Shown: one piece after another, positions 25,912 through 34,280 of the stretch
Layout of the letters: each line of letters begins with the position of its first letter
Position numbering within the stretch: the first letter of the stretch is position 1
Assembly (NCBI GenBank): GCA_040382055.1
Contig: JBEIGE010000003.1
Coordinates: 124,001 to 188,000 of the forward strand
Source: JBEIGE01 sp040382055
GTDB lineage: Bacteria > Pseudomonadota > Gammaproteobacteria > Burkholderiales > Burkholderiaceae_C
DNA: 64,000 nt
Reading direction: 5' to 3'
Notes under the pieces: model-generated
Told to the model about the DNA's origin: nothing
Database searches by the model: none
What the model saw: the letters and a program-made list of their open reading frames with translations, nothing else
Translations under genes and position numbers: made by a program

Positions 25912-25950
25912 ATTGGGTAGGCCTGTTAGACCTACCCAATTATTTTTTTA
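25912..25950 (+). terminator. Strong intrinsic terminator ending flush with tRNA-Leu
   Basis: ATTGGGTAGG and CCTACCCAAT form a perfect 10-bp stem with a 9-nt loop, followed by TATTTTTTTA. The tail ends at 25950 and tRNA-Leu starts at 25951. It probably ends the efflux operon, but it also leaves no room for a tRNA promoter, so the tRNA must be read through it or from a promoter overlapping it. Confidence 0.88.
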
Positions 25951-26037
25951 GCGCGGGTGGCGAAATTGGTAGACGCACCAGGTTTAGGTCCTGACGGTGG
26001 CAACACTGTGCGGGTTCGAGTCCCGCCCCGCGCACCA
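25951..26037 (+). tRNA. tRNA-Leu (anticodon TAG)
   Basis: An 87-nt type II tRNA with acceptor stem GCGCGGG/CCCGCGC, encoded CCA, T-loop GGTTCGAGTCC and a long variable arm. The anticodon loop TTTAGGT gives TAG, reading CTA/CTN codons. Its CCA ends only 3 nt before the ribosome site of tig, so the two are probably on one transcript. Confidence 0.98.
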
Positions 26038-26052
26038 ATTAGGAGAACGACG

Positions 26053-27363
26053 ATGCCAGTGAATGTAGAAACACTTGAAAAACTCGAACGCAAAATCACA
26101 TTGACGCTGCCACTTAACAGCATCCAAAATGAGGTAGATACCCGCCTTAAGCGCCTTGCGCGTACTGTCAAGATGGACGGCTTTCGCCCAGGCAAAGTGC
26201 CTATGAACGTCGTGGCCCAACGCTATGGCTACTCGGTCCACTACGAAGTGATGAACGACAAGGTGGGAGAGGCCTTTAGCGCTGCCGCCAATGAAGCCAA
26301 GCTACGCGTGGCAGGACAGCCTCGGATCACTGAAAAGGAAGGATCGCCGGAAGGCGAAATGGCCTTCGATGCAATTTTCGAAGTGTTCCCTGAAGTCAAA
26401 ATTGGTGATCTCAATACAGCAGAAGTTGAAAAAATCAACACCGAAGTGACCGAGGCTGCCATTGACAAGACGCTGGAGATTTTACGCAAACAACGTCGTA
26501 CTTTTGCTCAGCGCGCGCTGGAAGCGTCCGCTCAGGAAGGTGACCGCGTGACAGTTGACTTCGAAGGCAAGATCGATGGAGAGCCCTTTGAGGGCGGCAA
26601 AGCCAGTGACTTTCAGTTTCTTTTGGGTGAAGGCCAGATGCTCAGGGAATTTGAAGCGGCTGTAAGTGGCATGAAATCTGGCGAAAGCAAGACTTTCCCG
26701 CTTGCTTTTCCGGCGGAATACCACGGTAAGGATGTCGCTGGAAAAACTGCGGATTTCATGGTTACCGTCAACAAAATTGAAGCAGCGCATCTCCCGGAAG
26801 TCAATGACGCACTGGCCAAGTCTCTCGGGATTGCCGAAGCTACGGTTGAAGCCTTGAAGGAAGACATCAAGAAGAATCTTGAGCGTGAGGTGAAATCCCG
26901 TTTGTTGTCCCGTAACAAACAGGCTGTGATGGACGCTTTGGTTTCCAAGGCGGAGCTCGATTGCCCCAATGCCATGATTGAATCCGAGATTGCGCGTCTG
27001 GTTGAGGGCGCACGCGCTGAACTCAAGCAGCGCGGTGTGAAAGACTTCGAGAAGGCACCTATTCCTGACGACATCTTCCGCCCCCAGGCTGAGCGACGTG
27101 TCCGTTTGGGTTTGGTGGTGGCTGAGTTGGTCCGATCCAACGACTTGCGTGCAACCCCTGAAAAAATCAAGGCGCATGTGCAAGAGCTTGCGGCCAGTTA
27201 CGAAAAGCCAGCCGACGTCATGAGCTGGTACATGAGTGACCAGCGCCGCCTTGCAGATGTTGAGGCTGTCGTCATTGAAAACAACGTTACTGAATTTGTC
27301 TTGTCCAAAGCCAAGGTGACCGAGAAAGCCATTTCTTTTGATGAGTTGATGGGCCAGGCCTGA
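26053..27363 (+). CDS. tig: Trigger factor, ribosome-bound chaperone with peptidyl-prolyl isomerase domain
   Basis: This 436-residue trigger factor meets nascent chains at the ribosome exit. The ribosome-binding signature GFRPGKVP lies at about residue 43. The FKBP domain runs from roughly 155 to 250 (GDRVTVDFEGKIDGEPFEGG...LGEGQMLREFE), and a helical C-terminal domain follows. AGGAG at 26041-26045 is 7 bp before ATG 26053 and directly after the tRNA-Leu CCA. ClpP starts 15 bp after its stop, so tig, clpP, clpX and lon form the usual proteostasis block. The length is normal. Confidence 0.97.
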   Translation: MPVNVETLEKLERKITLTLPLNSIQNEVDTRLKRLARTVKMDGFRPGKVPMNVVAQRYGYSVHYEVMNDKVGEAFSAAANEAKLRVAGQPRITEKEGSPEGEMAFDAIFEVFPEVKIGDLNTAEVEKINTEVTEAAIDKTLEILRKQRRTFAQRALEASAQEGDRVTVDFEGKIDGEPFEGGKASDFQFLLGEGQMLREFEAAVSGMKSGESKTFPLAFPAEYHGKDVAGKTADFMVTVNKIEAAHLPEVNDALAKSLGIAEATVEALKEDIKKNLEREVKSRLLSRNKQAVMDALVSKAELDCPNAMIESEIARLVEGARAELKQRGVKDFEKAPIPDDIFRPQAERRVRLGLVVAELVRSNDLRATPEKIKAHVQELAASYEKPADVMSWYMSDQRRLADVEAVVIENNVTEFVLSKAKVTEKAISFDELMGQA

Positions 27364-27378
27364 TTTTTTGGAGCGAGC

Positions 27379-27999
27379 ATGAACACACAAACTAGCGCGA
27401 TGGAAACCCAGGGGCTCGGCATGATCCCCATGGTGATTGAGCAGTCGGGACGCGGAGAGAGATCCTACGACATTTATTCCCGACTTCTCAAGGAACGGGT
27501 TATTTTTCTGGTTGGCCCTGTCAATGACCAAACCGCTAACCTGGTCGTTGCACAGTTGTTGTTTCTGGAGAGTGAAAATCCGGACAAGGACATCTCTTTC
27601 TACATCAACTCGCCAGGCGGTTCTGTCAGCGCAGGGATGGCTATTTTTGACACCATGAACTTCATTAAGCCCGAAGTGTCAACCTTGTGCGTCGGCTTTG
27701 CTGCCAGCATGGGTGCGTTTTTACTTGCAGCAGGCGCCAAAGGCAAGCGGTTTTCTTTGCCGAATTCCAAGATCATGATCCACCAGCCTTCCGGTGGTTC
27801 GCAAGGCCAAGCCACTGAAATCGAGATTCAGGCGCGCGAAATTTTGAAAACGCGTGAGCAACTCAACAAGATTCTTGCTGACCGCACGGGCCAGCCATTG
27901 GAGAGAATTGCCAAGGACACCGAGCGCGACTATTACATGTCGGCCGATGAATCTAAAGAATACGGACTGATTGACCAGGTGATTGCAAAGCGGAGCTGA
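27379..27999 (+). CDS. clpP: ATP-dependent Clp protease, proteolytic subunit
   Basis: This 206-residue serine protease forms the double seven-membered ring that works with ClpX and ClpA, both encoded in this window. The catalytic serine is in FAASMGAFLL, the histidine in MIHQPSGG and the aspartate near RTGQPLERIAKDTERD. An N-terminal propeptide of about 15 residues precedes the conserved GLGMIPMVIE segment. It starts 15 bp after tig and ends before a terminator-like hairpin, so part of the transcript may stop ahead of clpX. Confidence 0.98.
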   Translation: MNTQTSAMETQGLGMIPMVIEQSGRGERSYDIYSRLLKERVIFLVGPVNDQTANLVVAQLLFLESENPDKDISFYINSPGGSVSAGMAIFDTMNFIKPEVSTLCVGFAASMGAFLLAAGAKGKRFSLPNSKIMIHQPSGGSQGQATEIEIQAREILKTREQLNKILADRTGQPLERIAKDTERDYYMSADESKEYGLIDQVIAKRS

Positions 28000-28014
28000 T
28001 CAACGAGCCTCTTG

Positions 28015-28054
28015 AAAACGGTGTATTCCTCAGGGTGGGAGACACCGTTTTTTT
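28015..28054 (+). terminator. Hairpin terminator between clpP and clpX
   Basis: AAAACGGTGT and ACACCGTTTT pair across a 17-nt loop and run into a T tract. The longer loop may make it a partial terminator, allowing read-through to clpX 43 bp later. Confidence 0.75.
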
Positions 28055-28096
28055 ATGGTTATCATTAACCTATCCATCTAAATAGGCATTTTTTGC

Positions 28097-29362
28097 ATGG
28101 CCGAAAAAAAAGGCGCTTCCGGTGAGAAAACCCTCTATTGCTCGTTTTGCGGCAAGAGTCAGCACGAAGTCAAAAAACTGATTGCAGGGCCATCCGTTTT
28201 TGTGTGCGACGAATGCATTGAGCTCTGCAACGAAATCATTCGAGACGAACTACCCCAGGCAGTTGATGGTCGTAAGTCTGGCAATGAATTGCCAACGCCC
28301 TCCGAAATCAAGCTCAACCTAGACAACTACGTCATCGGTCAGGAGCCTGCCAAGCGAACCCTTGCTGTTGCTGTTTACAACCATTACAAACGTTTGCAGC
28401 ATAAGGAAAAGGCGCGTAAAGACGATGTTGAGTTGACCAAAAGCAATATTCTGTTAATAGGTCCAACCGGATCCGGTAAAACACTGCTGGCCCAGACCTT
28501 GGCCCGCATGCTGGATGTCCCCTTTGTGATGGCAGATGCAACGACGCTGACTGAAGCCGGATATGTGGGCGAAGACGTTGAAAATATAATTCAAAAGCTG
28601 CTGCAGAGCTGCAACTATGAGGTTGAGCGGGCACAGCGTGGAATAGTCTATATTGATGAGATTGACAAAATTTCACGTAAATCTGACAACCCATCCATTA
28701 CACGCGATGTCTCAGGTGAAGGCGTGCAGCAGGCGTTGCTCAAGTTGATTGAAGGCACCATGGCCAGCGTGCCTCCGCAGGGTGGACGCAAACATCCCAA
28801 TCAGGACTTCATACAAATCGACACGACCAACATTCTTTTCATTTGCGGTGGCGCTTTCTCGGGTCTTGAGAAAGTGATTGAGAACCGGACTGAATCCTCG
28901 GGCATCGGCTTCGGGGCTGCCGTGAAAAGCAAGAAGCAGCGTGCGCTCACAGAGGTGTTCAAGGAAGTTGAGCCGGAAGACCTGATCAAGTTTGGTCTGA
29001 TCCCAGAACTGGTGGGTCGAATGCCTGTAGTCGCTACGCTGGCTGAACTGAGCGAAGACGCATTGGTGCAAATTCTGACTGAGCCCAAGAACGCGCTGGT
29101 CAAACAGTACAGCAAGCTGTTGTCTATGGAAGGCGTTGATCTTGAGATTCGACCTTCTGCTTTAAAGGCAATTGCCAAAAAGGCACTGGCTCGAAAAACG
29201 GGCGCACGAGGCTTGCGATCCATACTTGAGCAATCTCTGATCGATACCATGTACGAATTACCAAATTTGAACAACGTAGAGCGAGTCGTCGTGGACGAGT
29301 CAACGATTGAAGAAAACAAGCCGCCATTGCTGGTTTATCGGGAATCAGCCAAAAAAGCCTGA
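28097..29362 (+). CDS. clpX: ATP-dependent Clp protease, ATPase/unfoldase subunit
   Basis: This 421-residue AAA+ unfoldase feeds proteins into ClpP. The N-terminal C4 zinc domain is seen at residues 13-42 (CSFCGK ... CDECIELC). Walker A is GPTGSGKT near residue 121, the pore loop is GYVG, Walker B is IVYIDEIDKI, and the sensor-2 arginine lies in KTGARGLRSI. The length and domain order are standard. It follows the clpP hairpin and precedes lon by 120 bp. That spacer has its own sigma-32-like promoter, so lon can be induced separately. Confidence 0.98.
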   Translation: MAEKKGASGEKTLYCSFCGKSQHEVKKLIAGPSVFVCDECIELCNEIIRDELPQAVDGRKSGNELPTPSEIKLNLDNYVIGQEPAKRTLAVAVYNHYKRLQHKEKARKDDVELTKSNILLIGPTGSGKTLLAQTLARMLDVPFVMADATTLTEAGYVGEDVENIIQKLLQSCNYEVERAQRGIVYIDEIDKISRKSDNPSITRDVSGEGVQQALLKLIEGTMASVPPQGGRKHPNQDFIQIDTTNILFICGGAFSGLEKVIENRTESSGIGFGAAVKSKKQRALTEVFKEVEPEDLIKFGLIPELVGRMPVVATLAELSEDALVQILTEPKNALVKQYSKLLSMEGVDLEIRPSALKAIAKKALARKTGARGLRSILEQSLIDTMYELPNLNNVERVVVDESTIEENKPPLLVYRESAKKA

Positions 29363-29429
29363 TCCGAACTGATTTAACAGCCCATTTCCGGTTTTCTGGG
29401 TCCATCTTTCAATCAATAATCTCGCGAGG

Positions 29430-29457
29430 GTTGAAAATTTTCAACTCCTATCCATAT
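29430..29457 (+). promoter_or_regulatory. Sigma-32 (heat-shock) type promoter of lon
   Basis: GTTGAA at 29430-29435 and ATCCATAT at 29450-29457 are separated by 14 bp, the same spacing as recalled for the E. coli lon heat-shock promoter (GTTGAA-N14-CCCCATAT). It lies 25 bp before the lon ATG. Functional assignment is inference from this match. Confidence 0.6.
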
Positions 29458-29482
29458 TCAACAGGTAACAAAAAGGTCCTCC

Positions 29483-31924
29483 ATGTCTGGTCATACCCCA
29501 CTGCCTGCATCTCCCATTGAGTTGCCCCTTCTGCCTTTGCGCGATGTGGTGATCTTTCCCCATATGGTTATTCCGCTTTTTGTCGGGCGGCCCAAAAGCA
29601 TCAAGGCGCTTGAGTCCGCTATGGAATCTGAGCGGCGCATCATGCTGGTTGCCCAGAAGGCGGCCGCCAAAGATGATCCTTTGGTCTCTGATATGTTCGA
29701 TGTTGGATGTGTCTCCACTATTTTGCAGATGCTCAAACTACCCGACGGCACTGTCAAGGTGCTGGTTGAAGGCCAGCAAAGGGCAACAGTCAATAGTATT
29801 GAAGAGGCTGAGAGCCACTTTATGGCTAATGTGACTCCAATTGAAATGGTTGTCGACACGGAAGCCCAGAAACGGGATCAGACCAGTGAAGTGGAAGCCC
29901 TGCGACGTGCTGTGATGCAGCAGTTTGACCAGTACGTCAAACTGAACAAGAAGATTCCCCCCGAAATCCTGACGTCCATTTCAAGCATAGACGACCCTGG
30001 CCGTCTGGCTGACACGATTGCGGCACACCTACCTCTCAAGTTGGACAACAAGCAGGCGGTGCTTAGCCTGTCAAACGTAAAGGCCAGGCTTGAGAACTTG
30101 TACGAACAGATCGAGCATGAAGTTGACATTCTTAATGTAGACAAGAAAATTCGTGGTCGCGTCAAGCGACAGATGGAAAAAAACCAACGTGATTTCTATT
30201 TGAACGAACAAGTCAAGGCTATTCAGAAAGAGTTGGGCGAGGGCGAAGAAGGCGCTGATATTGAGGAGATCGAGAAAAAGATCAAATCAGCCAAGATGCC
30301 CAAAGAAGCCTTGAAGAAGGCAGAGGCCGAACTCAAAAAGCTCAAACTGATGTCACCCATGTCTGCTGAGGCCACCGTGGTCCGCAACTATATCGATGTG
30401 CTTACGGGCTTGCCGTGGGCGGCTAAGACCAAGATCAAGCACAACCTGACCAATGCTGAGGTGGTGCTTAACGAAGACCACTTTGGTCTGGACAAGGTCA
30501 AAGACCGTATTCTTGAATATCTTGCCGTGCAGCAGCGCGTCGACAAGGTCAAAGCCCCGATTCTCTGTCTTGTCGGTCCTCCCGGTGTTGGCAAAACCTC
30601 ATTGGGTCAGTCTATCGCGAAGGCAACCGGTCGCAAATACGTGCGCATGGCCCTGGGCGGTATGCGCGACGAGGCTGAGATCCGTGGACACCGTCGCACT
30701 TATATAGGTGCGATGCCGGGAAAGGTTCTGCAAAGCCTTGCCAAGGTTGGTACGCGCAACCCCCTTTTCCTGCTTGACGAGATTGACAAACTTGGGACTG
30801 ATTTCAGGGGTGACCCTTCGAGTGCTTTGTTAGAAGTGCTTGACCCGGAACAGAACCATAAGTTCGGTGATCATTACGTCGAAGTTGACTTTGACCTCAG
30901 CGACGTCATGTTTGTCGCTACATCGAACTCCATGAATATTCCGCCGGCTTTGCTGGACCGAATGGAAGTGATTCGGTTGTCAGGCTACACCGAAGACGAA
31001 AAAGTCAATATTGCCATTCGCTACCTTTTGCCCAAGCAGTTGATAAATAACGGTCTAAAAGAAACTGAGTTATTGGTGCAGGAAGATGCAGTACGTGACA
31101 TTGTTCGCTATTACACCCGGGAGGCTGGTGTTCGCTCGCTTGAGCGTGAGCTCTCTAAAATTTGCCGTAAAGTGGTTAAGGCTTTGCAGCTAAAGAAGAT
31201 GACGCCTTTGGTCAAGGTCAACGCTGATAATCTCAACGATTTTCTGGGCGTTCGCAAGTTCTCCTACGGTCGAGCCGAACAGCAAAATGAGGTTGGTCAA
31301 GTGGTAGGCTTGGCCTGGACTGAGGTGGGTGGTGACCTCTTAACGATTGAGGCGGCTTTGATGCCCGGCAAAGGCGTGATCACCCGCACCGGTTCGCTGG
31401 GTGACGTGATGAAGGAGTCTGTCGAGGCGGCCCGTACAGTTGTTCGCAGCCGTTCTCGCCGATTGGGGATTCCTGATGCTTTCTTTGAGAAGAAAGATCT
31501 TCACATTCACGTTCCTGATGGTGCCACTCCCAAAGATGGTCCGAGTGCAGGCGCAGCCATGACAACTGCCTTTGTTTCTGCATTGACATCCATACCCGTG
31601 CGTGCTGATGTGGCAATGACTGGCGAGATCACGCTTCGCGGCGAAGTGACCGCTATTGGCGGTTTGAAAGAGAAACTGCTGGCAGCTTTGCGCGGCGGTA
31701 TCAAAACGGTGCTGATCCCGGAAGAAAACACCAAAGACCTCCAGGAGATTCCTGAGAACGTCAAAAACGGCTTGGAGATCATTCCTGTGCGTTGGATTGA
31801 TCAGGTACTTGAAATTGCCTTGGAGCGCCCGCCGACTCCTTTGTCTGACGAAGAACCGGTGGCTAGTTCAGCGTTGCCACCGGACGCTTCAGGTGATCAG
31901 ACAACGGGCTCTGTCAAGCATTGA
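29483..31924 (+). CDS. lon: ATP-dependent Lon protease
   Basis: This 813-residue AAA+ serine protease degrades damaged and regulatory proteins. The N-terminal LonN domain (residues 10-205) begins with LPLLPLRDVVIFPHMVIPLFVG, a coiled-coil follows, then Walker A GPPGVGKTS near residue 365 and Walker B LFLLDEIDK. The catalytic Ser-Lys dyad is in KDGPSAGAAMTTA and GGLKEKLLAA. The length is normal. The C-terminal tail after residue 785 is short and low in order. It ends the tig-clpP-clpX-lon block; tRNA-Gly follows with its own promoter. Confidence 0.98.
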   Translation: MSGHTPLPASPIELPLLPLRDVVIFPHMVIPLFVGRPKSIKALESAMESERRIMLVAQKAAAKDDPLVSDMFDVGCVSTILQMLKLPDGTVKVLVEGQQRATVNSIEEAESHFMANVTPIEMVVDTEAQKRDQTSEVEALRRAVMQQFDQYVKLNKKIPPEILTSISSIDDPGRLADTIAAHLPLKLDNKQAVLSLSNVKARLENLYEQIEHEVDILNVDKKIRGRVKRQMEKNQRDFYLNEQVKAIQKELGEGEEGADIEEIEKKIKSAKMPKEALKKAEAELKKLKLMSPMSAEATVVRNYIDVLTGLPWAAKTKIKHNLTNAEVVLNEDHFGLDKVKDRILEYLAVQQRVDKVKAPILCLVGPPGVGKTSLGQSIAKATGRKYVRMALGGMRDEAEIRGHRRTYIGAMPGKVLQSLAKVGTRNPLFLLDEIDKLGTDFRGDPSSALLEVLDPEQNHKFGDHYVEVDFDLSDVMFVATSNSMNIPPALLDRMEVIRLSGYTEDEKVNIAIRYLLPKQLINNGLKETELLVQEDAVRDIVRYYTREAGVRSLERELSKICRKVVKALQLKKMTPLVKVNADNLNDFLGVRKFSYGRAEQQNEVGQVVGLAWTEVGGDLLTIEAALMPGKGVITRTGSLGDVMKESVEAARTVVRSRSRRLGIPDAFFEKKDLHIHVPDGATPKDGPSAGAAMTTAFVSALTSIPVRADVAMTGEITLRGEVTAIGGLKEKLLAALRGGIKTVLIPEENTKDLQEIPENVKNGLEIIPVRWIDQVLEIALERPPTPLSDEEPVASSALPPDASGDQTTGSVKH

Positions 31925-31956
31925 ACACGTTCAGCTTTTTTGAATTTTTTAAGGGG

Positions 31957-31985
31957 CTGAAAAACTTCAAATATCCAGCTATAAT
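31957..31985 (+). promoter_or_regulatory. Sigma-70 promoter of the tRNA-Gly gene
   Basis: CTGAAA at 31957-31962, a 17-bp spacer and a perfect TATAAT at 31980-31985. The start point would be close to 31992, leaving a leader of about 8 nt before tRNA-Gly. Confidence 0.72.
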
Positions 31986-31999
31986 TTGATTGTCATTCT

Positions 32000-32075
32000 G
32001 CGGGAATAGCTCAGTTGGTAGAGCGCAACCTTGCCAAGGTTGAGGTCGAGAGTTCGAGACTCTTTTCCCGCTCCA
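32000..32075 (+). tRNA. tRNA-Gly (anticodon GCC)
   Basis: A 76-nt tRNA with acceptor GCGGGAA/TTCCCGC, D-loop AGCTCAGTTGGTAGAGC, anticodon loop TTGCCAA (GCC), T-loop AGTTCGAGACT and encoded CCA. It has a clear promoter just upstream. Confidence 0.98.
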
Positions 32076-32083
32076 TTTTTTAG

Positions 32084-32109
32084 AAGGGAAGCACCGGCTT
32101 CCCTTTTTT
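32084..32109 (+). terminator. Terminator-like hairpin between tRNA-Gly and tRNA-Cys
   Basis: AAGGGAAGC and GCTTCCCTT pair over a 4-nt loop, then six T. It starts 8 nt after tRNA-Gly and ends 14 nt before tRNA-Cys. tRNA-Cys has no room for its own promoter after it, so it should depend on read-through. Confidence 0.82.
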
Positions 32110-32123
32110 GTCGGTTTATAAAC

Positions 32124-32197
32124 GGCGCGGTAGCAAAGCGGTTATGCACCGGATTGCAAATCCGTGTAGGTCGGTTCGACTCCGGCCCGCGCCTCCA
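32124..32197 (+). tRNA. tRNA-Cys (anticodon GCA)
   Basis: A 74-nt tRNA with acceptor GGCGCGG/CCGCGCC, anticodon loop TTGCAAA (GCA), T-loop GGTTCGACTCC and encoded CCA after discriminator T. It lies directly after the hairpin at 32084-32109. Confidence 0.97.
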
Positions 32198-32255
32198 TTA
32201 AAGCCTACCTGCCTGCTACATAATGCGAGATGCCTTAGGCAACCAGGAGCATCAG

Positions 32256-33224
32256 GTGACCCATTTTTTACGTTTGTTTTTAAAAGCTGTTTTTTTAACG
32301 GTTGTCAGTTTTGGGGTGTTCGCCCAAGATTACCCGGTCAAACCTGTCCGGATCTTAGTCGGGTTTACACCCGGTGGCGTACCTGATATCACTGCTCGCG
32401 CACTTGCTCAAAAAATGAGTGAGACTTGGAAACAGCCGGTTGTTGTTGAAAACCGTCCCGGAGCCGGAAGCAACATTGCAGCGCAAACCGCCGCCACTTC
32501 ACCTGCCGATGGCTATACCTTGCTGTCAGTTTCATCTGCCCATGCGGTGGCACCTGCAATTTATGCCAAGTTGGGTTATGACCCCTTGAAGGATTTTTCT
32601 GCGATATCGCTCACGGGAACCAGCCCTGCGCTGGTGATTGTTTCGCCAGATCTCGCTATCAAGACCATGGCAGAGTTCATTGCATTGGCAAAGTCCCGCC
32701 CGGGGCAGCTTAATTTCTCTTCAGCCGGCCAGGGTAGTGGATCGCATTTTGCCGTTGAACTGCTTAAGAGTCAGGCTGGTATTGATCTGGTTCATATTCC
32801 TCTTAAAGGAATTCCTGAGGCATTGACGGAAACGATGTCAGGTCGGACCCATCTGTTTGTGTCTCCGTATGCAAGTGCTATCAACCTGGTCAGGGACGGA
32901 CGCGCAAAGGTCATTGCTGTAACCAGCCTTAAACGGATCCCCGAGTTGCCAGAAATACCGACTGTTGCTGAAGCCAATTTACCGGGCTATCAGTGGATTT
33001 TTTGGTACGGTTTGTTGGCGCCTGCCAAGACGCCTCGCCCCATCATTGAAAAAATTAATACCGAGACTGCCCGTATTTTTGCTCTACCTGAAATTCGCCA
33101 GAGATTTTTGCCTTTGGGTATTGATCCCGTTACCTCCACGGCTGCAGACTTTGACAAGTTGTTGGCCGATGAGGTCGCTACTTTCACCAGACTTGCCAAA
33201 GCGGCCAATATCAAATTGGATTGA
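32256..33224 (+). CDS. Bug/TctC-family periplasmic substrate-binding protein
   Basis: This orphan solute receptor has a Sec leader (RLFLKAVFLTVVSFGVFAQD). GTG at 32256 gives 322 residues and has AGGAG 6 bp upstream, so it is preferred to an in-frame start at 32223. The Bug pattern YPVKPVRILVGFTPGG and the GAGSNIAAQ loop are intact. Only 6 bp separate it from the PcaD-like gene, so both are in one operon and the ligand may be an acid related to the 3-oxoadipate pathway or its precursors. No TctA/TctB pair is adjacent. The ligand is unknown. Confidence 0.9.
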   Translation: MTHFLRLFLKAVFLTVVSFGVFAQDYPVKPVRILVGFTPGGVPDITARALAQKMSETWKQPVVVENRPGAGSNIAAQTAATSPADGYTLLSVSSAHAVAPAIYAKLGYDPLKDFSAISLTGTSPALVIVSPDLAIKTMAEFIALAKSRPGQLNFSSAGQGSGSHFAVELLKSQAGIDLVHIPLKGIPEALTETMSGRTHLFVSPYASAINLVRDGRAKVIAVTSLKRIPELPEIPTVAEANLPGYQWIFWYGLLAPAKTPRPIIEKINTETARIFALPEIRQRFLPLGIDPVTSTAADFDKLLADEVATFTRLAKAANIKLD

Positions 33225-33230
33225 ACTCAA

Positions 33231-34010
33231 ATGAAAACACGTATAGGAAGCATTGACATCAACTACGCGATTGAGGGACGGGGGCCTTGGGTCGTACTGT
33301 CTCATTCATTGGCCTGTGATCTGACCATGTGGGAGCCGCAAATGCCAGCACTCACCGAACATTACTCTGTATTGCGCTTTGACACCCGTGGGCACGGGGG
33401 TTCGAGCTCGCCGCCTGGCCCCTACACCATGGATGAGTTGGCTGATGATGTGCACGGTCTCCTCGAATTTCTGGGCATTGAGCGTATGCACTGGATTGGC
33501 TTATCCATGGGCGGCATGATTGGCCAGACTTATGCGCTCAAGCACCCGGAAAAATTTGCCAGCATGGTACTTGCCGATACCACCAGCAGACGCCCCGCCA
33601 ATGCAGCCGATATGTGGGGAGAGCGCATCCGCACTGCCCAGTCTCAAGGCATGGAGGCGCTAATTGAAAGTACATTGGCCCGCTGGTTTACAGAAACTTA
33701 CCGCAAAAACAACCCGGACATCATGCTGAAAATTGGCGCCGTGATCCGGTCGACTCCAGTCAACGGTTTTTCTGGATGTTGCGAGGCCATTGCCAAGATT
33801 GATGTGCTGGACCGGCTCAAGGAGATTGATTTCCCGGTGCTTGTCATGGTTGGTGAGCATGACCACGGCACACCGCCGGCAATGGCGCTTCAGATTCATG
33901 ACAACTTGTTACATTCAGAATATCTGCTCGTTCGTGACGCTGCCCACATTGCAAATATTGAACAGTCAAGTGTGTTTAACGCGGCCATCTTGGATTTTCT
34001 GAGCCAATAA
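33231..34010 (+). CDS. pcaD: 3-oxoadipate enol-lactonase-like alpha/beta hydrolase
   Basis: This 259-residue alpha/beta-hydrolase resembles PcaD, which opens 3-oxoadipate enol-lactone in protocatechuate and catechol breakdown. The triad is visible: Ser92 in GLSMGGM, Asp211 in GEHDHGTPP and His239 in DAAHIAN. The NYAIEGRGPWVVLSHSLACD start and FDTRGHGGSS loop fit PcaD-type proteins. No pcaB, pcaC or pcaIJ gene is seen, so it may be a relative with another lactone or ester substrate. It follows the Bug gene by 6 bp. Confidence in the fold is high and in the exact substrate moderate. Confidence 0.8.
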   Translation: MKTRIGSIDINYAIEGRGPWVVLSHSLACDLTMWEPQMPALTEHYSVLRFDTRGHGGSSSPPGPYTMDELADDVHGLLEFLGIERMHWIGLSMGGMIGQTYALKHPEKFASMVLADTTSRRPANAADMWGERIRTAQSQGMEALIESTLARWFTETYRKNNPDIMLKIGAVIRSTPVNGFSGCCEAIAKIDVLDRLKEIDFPVLVMVGEHDHGTPPAMALQIHDNLLHSEYLLVRDAAHIANIEQSSVFNAAILDFLSQ

Positions 34011-34280
34011 AAGCGCCAGTTTGATGGTATGCAGAGTTAGCGATGATCGCGTCCCCTTGCATTCGACGTCTGGGGTGTTCAGGCGCATAACGCTTGCTCC
34101 GAACTAGTGTCCACGTTGTTCACTGCAAGTGAAAACTTGGTAACGGTGCTAGGTTTTGCCTCAACTGTACCGGCGGGTACCTCAGGTTGACGATATTGCC
34201 AAGCTCTTGCAAAACGAGAGCCGGTTGAACACATAGGTTGCCTCGAACCGGGCTGTCAAATAGGGGCTGTAATTCCAATT
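34011..34280. other. Gene-free spacer between pcaD-like gene and tRNA-Leu
   Basis: A 270-bp region with no open frame of interest. A minus-strand frame of 97 codons (34120-34413) crosses the tRNA and is rejected. No clear terminator or promoter was found. Confidence 0.5.

Noticed and set aside
25957..26052. N-terminal extension of trigger factor reading through tRNA-Leu
   Set aside because: The tRNA is certain, and ATG 26053 has its own AGGAG site and the correct family N-terminus.
26482..27531. 349-codon open frame on the minus strand across tig and the start of clpP
   Set aside because: It is antisense to two certain genes and shows no family pattern or ribosome site.
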